In this document: positions 56,374 through 64,000 of the stretch, one piece after another
Layout of the letters: the number at the start of each line of letters is the position of its first letter
Numbering within the stretch: the first letter of the stretch is position 1
Program-made: the position numbers and the translations under genes
NCBI GenBank assembly: GCA_010093485.1
Contig: MU001495.1
Location: 1,116,001 to 1,180,000 of the forward strand
Source of the DNA: Karstenula rhodostoma CBS 690.94
Taxonomy: Eukaryota; Ascomycota; Dothideomycetes; Pleosporales; Didymosphaeriaceae
DNA length: 64,000 nucleotides
Direction of reading: 5' to 3'
Notes under the pieces: generated by a model
The model's input: only the letters and a program-made list of their open reading frames with translations
The model's database searches: none
What the model was told of the DNA's origin: nothing

Positions 56374-57961
56374 ATGATGGACCATTCCGCAAAGCCCGCC
56401 TTCAATTTCGCACCCCGACGAACTCAAAGACGAGCAAACCCAGCTCCGCATCCGCCACCTGGCAATGAGCGAAGTTGGCCGTGCACGACGGAAGCCAAAG
56501 ACCAAACGTGAGAAGAATGAGATCGTGCTCAAGTTTCGCAAGCCGGCGGAAAGCCCTGCTGCCGTCGGCCGCTTGGGGGGAGGAGACGTCGACCCGTTTG
56601 CGCCTTATCCCATCGATCTGGATGAAACGTCACGTGCGCTCGTGACTTCCAGTAAGTCCTGACGTGTAGCGGTCGCGTAGAATAACAGTAACATCCCGGC
56701 CACGCCTGATGACGCATCGCAGTCTTTCGTGCGAACAGCGCCCATCCTCGACAGTTGAGGGGTGCCTGGTGGCCCGTTGGGCTAAGCGGTGTCGCGACTT
56801 TCTACAACGTCCTTGCGAATGCGCGGCTATTTCAGCTCAAGGAATCGACGGGCACATTCGTGCAGAAGAGCGACTCGCTTAGTTTGTCGATGCAGAATAG
56901 TGCTATTCGTGCGATGAGGGAAAGGATCGAGCATCCGGAACATCATGCAAGCGATGAGACGATCGGGGCGGTGGCGTCTTTTATGTGTCATTATGTAAGT
57001 TGCTGTTCGGGTGGAGCTTCAATACTTATTGTGGGATAGTATGTATTTGGAAACTTTGCGGGGTGGGACCACCATCGTGATACTATGGCGCGAATGGTTG
57101 GGATGAGAGGGGGCGTTGACAGTATTACTCGAGAGTCACTGAGAATCACTATTTCGTGGTGAGTTATAATATGTATACCTGTAGGTTGGATATGCTTGGC
57201 TGATCTTCCTTGCAGGACCGATCTTGTTGGGTCTTTCTCTCAAGACATACCATGCATCGTAGTCCTACCCACACGGTGGCAAGCCAGCTCCCGGTCTCCA
57301 CCATGATCTCCCCGCCCGTTCAATAACATCTCACTCCAGTGGAAGCAGCGCTTCCCAACTCTCATGGACTGGGTTACGGTTTTCGATGATGTCCATCAGC
57401 TCATCGTGCTCGACTGCGGCTTCACAGACGAGGATAAGCAACTTGCAGAGACAACAGGCTGCTGGATGGAGCCGACAATGGTCCGCCTTCTTTCCATCAG
57501 GCCTCTGATCAACGGCAACGACGCCGGGAACGTCATGGAGGAAGTTTGTCGTCTTGGGACAATGCTGTTCCTCGCACCGATCTGGCGCTGGCTTGGAGCA
57601 AACCCCGTCTGGATCTTCCTTCACCCTCACACGAAATCTAATCTCTGTACTTCACAGCTACATGATCGACTGGGGCGAACTAAAACCGCTGCTGGTGTGG
57701 ACCGTCTATTTCGCCGCACTCGAGACGCGCGACGCGTGGGAGCGGAGTCAGTATGCCCTCATGCTCGCTGTTTTGATGGGTGGAATGGGAATCCGCGAGT
57801 GGGACGAGCTAATCCATGTGGTCAAGGATGTTTTATGGGTGGACCATATATTTGCAAGCAGCGATGACAGCATTAGCGATGAGGTGCTGAATATCCTGCG
57901 CTTGTCCGGAACAGGCCACGTTACTCCGGTGCTGGAAGAGATTGAGGGTGACGAGTCTTAG
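56374..57961 (+). pseudogene. Fungal-specific transcription-factor-like gene, disrupted
   Basis: A four-exon gene of a fungal family, with exons about 56374..56651, 56723..56994, 57040..57158 and 57216..57961. Splice sites are intact. It reads MDHSAKPAFNF, then in another frame SHPDELKDEQTQLRIRHLAM and RARRKPKTKREKNEIV, then RLFQLKESTGTFVQ, RITISWTDLVGSFSQDIPCI and HSYMIDWGELKPLLVWTVYF. The family carries a Fungal_trans_2-like regulatory domain, with no zinc cluster here. Three lesions appear: a frameshift near 56405-56415, a TGA at 57304 where the pattern SPP-G-SPRP expects glycine, and a frameshift near 57605-57615. Coding text is otherwise well kept, so inactivation is recent. A translation could restart at 56465 but would still be broken downstream. 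Confidence 0.7.
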
Positions 57962-58402
57962 TCTAGCCGCTTTAGATGAAAGAGTATCCTTGTACATGCA
58001 TACCGTTTGCCCAGTAAGCGTGACTGCATGCAGGCCTAATGTACATTCACTCCGCACGCACTCGCCATACGCATACGTATGCCATAGGCATTTCAAAGCC
58101 GGCGCTACTCTGATGACTTGCGCCCTCATCGGTGCCTTGTTTTGCAGCCCTGCGCGTTCCCAAATAGAGAGGGGCTTGACTGGCTTTCCGCGTTGTGGTG
58201 CCTTCCAAATCTTATGGTCAGGGTGCCGATGTGTAAGCATATTTCGTGATTGGTTTAGTCGCACAGCACCAAAGAAAAGAGGGGGTCAATATAAAGCGAG
58301 CCTATTCACCATATGGATAAAGCAAATTCAAAGCCATCTCCCAAACCTCCACAAGAAGAACCTGACGCTATACACCACTCACACTTGAGTCGCGTCTCCG
58401 CA
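57962..58402. other. Intergenic, 0.44 kb
   Basis: Promoter of the SDR gene, with a TATA box at 58290-58296. Nothing else is recognised. Confidence 0.5.
58290..58296 (+). promoter_or_regulatory. TATA box of the SDR gene
   Basis: TATAAAG lies 113 nt upstream of the chosen ATG (58403) but only 23 nt before an earlier in-frame ATG (58313). This argues for the later start. Confidence 0.45.
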
Positions 58403-59436
58403 ATGGCCGGACAAACACCCGATCCCGATTTCTTCGTTAAGGCTCAGCAATTCACCGCCCATACATACCGCGACGTGTATCCTGCCATCGACCCTACCAA
58501 CTCCTCCCTGTCTCAAGCTGGGAAAGTTGTCATCATCACAGGCGCAAGCCAAGGGTTGGGCGCAAAAGTAAGACGGAACATATCCTGCCGACTGCGCCGC
58601 ATGTTGGGCTGACTTTCATCCAGGGGTTTGTACAAGCCTTCGCTGCCACAGGACCCAAAGCCATGGTCCTAGTAGCCAGGAACGCAAAGAAACTTGAAGA
58701 AGTTGCCGCCAGTGTCAAAGAAAAGTTTCCCGAGCTCGAGACTTTGACCGTCTCCACGGACGTAGCAGACCCAGCAAGTGTAGCAGCGTTGTTCGAAGAG
58801 GTCAAGAGCAAGTTTGGCCACGCCGATGTGCTGGTGAACAATGCCGCGGTATTCAACAGCCTTGCTCCGGTCAAGGATGACGACCACAAGGTTTGGTGGA
58901 GCGACATGGTACGCGCTCTCTCTCCAACTCGATTTTACCGACCGAGAAAGCTAATTTAATACTCGTTGCAGACCGTCAATATCTACGGCACCTTCCTCGT
59001 GACCCAAGGCTTCCTCAAACTTCTCCCTGAATCTGCCCCTGCCAGAATCATAACCCTCACCACGGCCGCCGCCTACCAAGTCTTCCCCAACCTCTCCAGC
59101 TACGGGCTCGCCAAGCTCGTAGTGTTCGAGCTCATGGATTACGTTAGAGCTGAGAACCCTAACGTCGTAGCTGTCGCGGTGCATCCTGGCATCGTGGCTA
59201 CTGACATGCTCAAAGACGCGTTTGCGCCGTTTGCGCATGATACGCCGCAGCTCGTGGGTGGACTAGGGACGTGGCTGGCTGCGTGGGAGGGTCCAGATCG
59301 TGCATTCTTGAGCGGCAGGTACCTGAGTGCGAACTGGGATGTAGATGAGTTGGTGAAGAGGAAGGAGGACATCGTTCAGCAGGACCTATTGAAGTTGAAC
59401 TTGACAGGGAATTTTGGGGAGAAGCATTTCAAGTAG
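58403..59436 (+). CDS. Short-chain dehydrogenase/reductase
   Basis: Exons 58403..58567, 58624..58908 and 58972..59436 (all phase 0) give 304 aa. The cofactor motif TGASQGLGAKGFVQAFAATG (TGxxxGxG) is near residue 46. The motif DVLVNNAAVFN (NNAG-like) and the catalytic YGLAK (YxxxK) are present. The usual catalytic serine, 12-14 residues before the Tyr, is not obvious: the text reads ITLTTAAAYQVFPNLSSYGL, with Thr in its place. An oxidoreductase of this class uses NAD(P)H on small carbonyls or alcohols in the cytosol. Substrate is unknown. It lies near a polyketide synthase, separated by 0.7 kb, so it could be a tailoring enzyme. That is inference. ATG 58313 would add 30 residues. Confidence 0.85.
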
Positions 59437-60153
59437 GGTTGATTGTTGTTGCAGCAGCAATGCGACTAATGCGAAGTTCCTGACGATTACTCTACATGGC
59501 TGCTTCAGTTTCCTTCTTTTTTAATGTCCCCATCTAGTTTCCCGTACCAATTGTCTTCTTCACTTCTGTCGCTGGAATCCACTAGCTCAATCAACACGAC
59601 CAGCGCTAGAAAACCTGCACCTGTCTGGATGTCTAACCCACCGCCTACTGCATGTTATGGCGCGCACATAGGTCCGCAATTGGTTAGACCGCTAAGGAAG
59701 CCGGTGAATGCGTTAGCGTGTTGCGGAGAGATCTCGGGCACACCCATCGCTAACGCGGAAAGAAATCTGTGGACATTTAGAAATGCTTCCTATTTTTGTG
59801 TCAGGATATTGCTCTGATGGGAAAATGAGAAAGCAAAGCTTTTAAACCAACGTTGTTGAGTTGAGGCGATCTGTTTGAGAGGCGGCTAGCGCGATGTGAC
59901 ACTAAGCGACATTTCAAGGTTGGGAAGACATCGTCAGCAGGCACCGACTCAGTATGACAACTAGGTATATTATCAAAAGCTGCAGGAAGGAAACTAATGG
60001 ATAAGTATATCAGCAACGTCAACCCTATGTACGAAGTACCCCTAGCAGGCCACCTTGACCCAAAGAAAGTACTACATCGACAGGAGTCCTCAATACCGCC
60101 TCACCTCCATCTCAGCCGTACAGACACCCTCTACTCAGCCGTACAGACACCCT
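59437..60153. other. Intergenic between convergent genes, 0.72 kb
   Basis: Nothing gene-like is seen. It holds the 3' flanks of the SDR and PKS genes, with a tandem duplication at the PKS end. Confidence 0.5.
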
Positions 60154-60157
60154 CTAC
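60112..60157. repeat. Tandem duplication of a 23-bp unit at the PKS stop codon
   Basis: Two perfect, adjacent 23-nt copies (60112-60134 and 60135-60157), beginning tcagccgtac. The PKS stop codon (60154-60156, minus strand) lies within the second copy. Likely replication slippage; it leaves the PKS frame unchanged because the duplicate lies after the stop. Confidence 0.8.
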
Positions 60158-63100
60158 TCCGCCACGACCCCAGCCTTACTCTTCACACACACTACCTTCG
60201 CCAAGGCCTGAATGCTACCTTGAGCCAATAACTCCAATACCTGCAAGTTCGCCTCAAACATTCTCGTGATGAAGTTGCGCACTTCGATCGCCGTCAGTGA
60301 GTCAAGCGGGTAGTTACTCAGCGATCGAGTGACATCTAAATCCTCTTTCTCCATACCAATCACCTCGGAAATCTTCTCGACAAGCCCGTTGCTCACGACA
60401 TCCTCAGCTTCGGCGCGCGAGGCCGACGCTGCCGTCTTGAACGCGGCACTCCATGAGATGGCAACTGGGCCGTTGGAAGACATGGCAGCAGCCTGGGCTT
60501 CGGCAACGGACAGCAAGTGCTTGAATTTCGCATCGGTAGACCAGAAGGGACGCATGGTGGCCGTGATACGCATGCCAGTGATGGCGTGGTGGTTGCAGGT
60601 ACTCGCCATTTTGCCGGTGATGGCTGCGCTGATGAGAGCAAGCACTTCGGCCTCACAAATGGTGTCGCTGCCTAGGTTTCGCGCTACTTCCGCAGCCTTC
60701 TCGGCATCCTCAGCGAGATAGCCGGCATCAGAGACAGCTGTCAGGTCGATAGACGCCGCTGGCTGACCGCGGGATGCACGATACTGGGTAAAGCCGTTGA
60801 GGAAAGTGTTAGCGGCCGCATAAGCTGCTTGACCTCTATTGCCGACAGCACCTGCAGCTGAAGAGATGACGATGAAGAAGTCGAGTGGTGATGACGCGAG
60901 TGCGTGGTGGAAATTCCATGCGCCCTTGACCTTTGACTCGATGACGGTCGTGTATTGTTCGAAGGTCATTTTTTCAAACAGCACATCCTGATCAAACAGT
61001 CAGTAGAATTAAGGTCAAGGTAAGACATGTCACTTACGTGCAAGACCATGGCACCGTGGATGATACCTCGGACGGGCGGTAGACCTTCCAGACCCGAGGT
61101 CAACAACGCGTCCACGTCCGAGCGATCAGCTACATTGCAGCGCCTGATGAGAATGTTGGCACCAAAGGTGTTGAGGGTATCAACTTGCTCTTTCGCCTTG
61201 CCATGAACAGCACCGCTCCGGGAAAGAAGGACGATGTTGCGTGCTCCTTTTGATACCATCCACCTTGCCATGCTGCGACCAAGACCACCAGTACCACCAA
61301 TCAACACATACGTGGCATCGGAACGAAGGAGATTCGTTTCTTCCTTAAGACGTGGCACCTGGGACCTGAGTTAGCAAGTATCGAGATGAGCGGAAGAAGG
61401 CACAATGAGTTACCAAAACCGCTTCATCCTCACGTGGAACTATGATAGCTTTTCCATGTGGCTCGGCAGAGTGCAGAGTCTGTAGCACGGTCGTAGTCTC
61501 TAATATGCCATTGGAGAGGACGGGATGTATAGGCAACACCTTGCCGAACCGCAGAAGCTTGGCCACATCGCCCAGCACCCGCCTCAGCTTCTGTGGCCGA
61601 CCCTGAGCAAGCGCAAACACATCAACGCATGAAATCGTCGCACTCTTTTCGAAAGCCACGTAGGCGAGGTCTCTGCATCCAACGTGGACAAAATGGCCGA
61701 ACTTGGACATGCATCGCCATGTGGCGCGGAGAACTTCTCCCTGCGACAAATCGCTGAGGATAACATCCACTCCGAGACCCTTCGTCGCATCCAGCAAGAA
61801 GTCAGCGAATGAGTCGCTGCCAGCGAAGTAGATATTGTCCTTGGGAATGTTGTACAGCTGGACCAGAGTGGACTTCTCTTCGAAATTTCTCACGGTGGCG
61901 AACACTTCTGCGCCGAGCATCTGTGCCAGAGTAACAGCGGCTTGTCCCACAGCGGTTGCAGCGTGGTGAATTAGAACAGACTCGCCTTCGGAGAGCGAAG
62001 CGGTGTCGACCAGGCTGTGGTATGCAGTGCAGTATGCGAGCGGGATCGTTGCCGCCTCTTCGAACGACAGATGATCCGGAAGCTTGACGAGAAACCGGTC
62101 GTGCGCACGAGCAACAGTAGATAGCGACCCATTGGGAGTGATGGCCGCGACACGATCACCAACGTTGACCGAGGAAATGCTGGATCCTATGCGGGTTACC
62201 ACACCGCTACATTCCATGCCGAGATCATCGCCTGGAAGGTGACCCATGGCTGATTCGGCGTCTCGTACGTTGATGCCTACTGCCTTGACCTGTATCTCTA
62301 CTTCGTCTCCAGGTAACGGAGCCTGCGACCTCTGATCATCGTCGAAGTGGACTGTGTCTAGCGCACCAGGTGTAGCAACGAACGCTCGTAGCGGTCGTGA
62401 AGTGTCCGTGAAGTGAGCAAGGGTAGTGGCAGAGGGCTGCACTTGTTGATGAACATATTCGTTCATGTCTGGATCGTTGATTATGCGAGGAGTAAGCAGC
62501 GAGCCGCTCCGTTCCATAAACTCGGTCTCCTCACTCTGACGATTGACGCCCAATGATGCTTGGAGAACCGTAGATATTGTCTTAACCATGTCTGCCTGAG
62601 GCAATACCATCTCAGCATCCAGGTCCAATGTGATGAAGCTCATGAGGGTGCCCTCAGAACGAAGAGTGCGGCTAAATCCAGCAATCATGTTTGCGTCTGG
62701 ATTCTGAGCGTTCTGGTATGCGCCTTTGACAACCCAGAGCATGCCTTGCACCGAGGTGAGAAGTTTCTGCAGCGCCTCGAAGTTCTGCTGATTTAATATC
62801 GATAGGACCGGTTGATCAACCTCGGTGAGGAAGATGCAGATCTTGTTCGTACCATCGACTTGACCCAGAACACCGGTAGTTGGCGCGGAGCCTGTTACGG
62901 TAGCCAGAGTTGAAGCCAATTCGCTGACTAAGCTGTGCTGCAAGTCGGTTTCCCCGTGGACAATGACAACGTCGGCATCGAACTGAGCTGGCGTATCTTC
63001 CTTCTGCTCTTCAAGCGCTGGTTCCCATGTCTGCTTGTAGCACAGCTCTCGGCCACCGTCTGCGTCTGCGTCTGCGTCCTTCTCTAGGATAGGTGCTGTA

Positions 63101-64000
63101 GTAAGATCTTCGATGGCGATAACAGGCTCCTCCCCATGTATTGTTGTCAAGGCGAACATAGAGAGTTTGTTCGATTTGACATTACTAAGTACCGTGCGAG
63201 GCTCGCAGAACGCCTGCAAATTTCCCCTATGGCTCTGAAGAGTTTTGGTCGCTGCGACTGATACCGTGACCTTACCGATGGATGAGGGAAGGTGGATGTT
63301 GTCTAGGAAACCATTGGTGGTGCTCAGAAGAGGCCAATAGGAAGAGATGAGCTGTTCCAATAGTGTTGGATGGATGATGTATTCCGACTCGTAGTGATTT
63401 GGCATGTCAGTAACAGTGTCAGCTTGGACTAGCTGTGAAAAAGATCCGATCTTGGATGCTCGACAATCCGTGAGCCCTTGGAAAGTGGTGCCGTAGGAAA
63501 CCCCGATCGCTGATAAGCGTTCATAGAGGACATCAGTTGCCACAATGTCTTTGGCGGCTTCCGCAATGTTCAACAACTTGGACCTCAGTTTCTGCCTATG
63601 CCTATCAACGAGTCGACTACTGTGAATGTCATGGGCTTCGGTCCTCTTGGTCTTCACGAACCCTGTGCAGTGTTGAGTCCAGCCCTTCCCGGTCGCCCAT
63701 GACGATATAACGAATTGAGCTCGCAAACCCGGCGATGTTGCACTCCCCAACTGAGGCCGGAGTGTTGTAGTCATCTCCAGATCATCTTCTGACAGGATGA
63801 TAGGTGTGGCGATATGCAAGTCGCAAACTTCCAAGGTGTCAAACTCGATGCTGTCCCAGGATGCCTTCTGTGCCGCAGCTTCCAAGGCCATAGACACAAA
63901 ACCGGATATCGGGAAGATTGTCAACCCTTGTACTTGGTGATGGCGTAGCCAAGGGAGCTCATCTAGGCGCACGATATTCCTCCAGGTGGGCTCGGTGTGG
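60154..64000 (-). CDS. Highly reducing polyketide synthase, DH-ER-KR-ACP part (cut by window edge)
   Basis: Exons 64000..61414, 61358..61038 and 60987..60154; the KS and AT domains lie beyond the right edge. DH: the HxxxGxxxxP motif is HQVQGLTIFP near the start. A long linker has no SAM-binding motif, so no methyltransferase domain is evident. ER: KAVGINVRDAESAMGHLPGD and the nucleotide-binding VLIHHAATAVGQAAVTLAQM. KR: the TGGLG motif is in YVLIGGTGGLGRSMARW, and the catalytic Ser and Tyr are in VISSAAGAVGNRGQAAYAAA. ACP: the phosphopantetheine Ser is in YPLDSLTAIEVRNF. It makes reduced polyketide chains. There is no thioesterase, so release needs another enzyme. The SDR 0.7 kb away may be a partner. 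Confidence 0.93.

Overview
This window is nuclear DNA of a filamentous ascomycete (Pezizomycotina). Genes are densely packed on both strands, most introns are about 45-70 nt with GT...AG borders and CTAAC-like branch sites, and the protein families are typically fungal: Zn2Cys6 regulator, reducing polyketide synthase, GH7 cellulase, DUF1996, fungal F-box and EthD-like proteins. Several genes look Dothideomycete-like, but the class is not proven by the sequence. No prokaryotic, phage, CRISPR, rRNA or tRNA feature was recognised. Exon borders were derived by hand from reading frame, splice signals and remembered family patterns.

Layout. 0-0.35 kb: 5' end of an MFS sugar transporter running off the left edge. 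0.35-3.95 kb: gene-poor. 4.0-5.7 kb: secreted GH7 cellobiohydrolase with one GC-AG intron and one intron whose expected acceptor is not AG. 6-8 kb: two small candidate genes. 8.6-14.3 kb: F-box protein, secreted DUF1996 protein, second F-box protein. 14.7-20.4 kb: TauD-type dioxygenase, flavin monooxygenase and DAL5-family transporter, a possible sulfonate-use cluster. 21.2-21.9 kb: broken gene. 22.1-32.5 kb: FG-rich coiled-coil protein, complex I NDUFS6 subunit, insulin-degrading-enzyme-type protease, EthD-like protein, zinc-knuckle protein. 33-37 kb: mitochondrial membrane protein, two low-complexity proteins, YjbQ-family protein. 37.2-41.4 kb: secreted six-hairpin glycosidase with a Zn2Cys6 regulator upstream on the same strand. 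42.9-45.2 kb: peroxisomal CoA-transferase/racemase and mitoribosomal bL27. 45.9-49.2 kb: one small ORF and two gene relics. 49.7-55.1 kb: V-ATPase subunit A (VMA1) and dynamin-like VPS1. 56.4-58 kb: fungal transcription-factor-like pseudogene with three lesions. 58.4-59.4 kb: SDR. 60.2-64 kb: C-terminal two thirds of a highly reducing PKS (DH-ER-KR-ACP) running off the right edge.

Housekeeping genes (VMA1, VPS1, bL27m, NDUFS6, the protease) alternate with accessory genes for plant-polymer breakdown, small-molecule catabolism and secondary metabolism. The most notable points are the three-gene 14.7-20.4 kb cluster, the odd splice sites of the GH7 gene, and two multi-lesion pseudogenes at 21.2 and 56.4 kb. 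No clearly unprecedented system was found.
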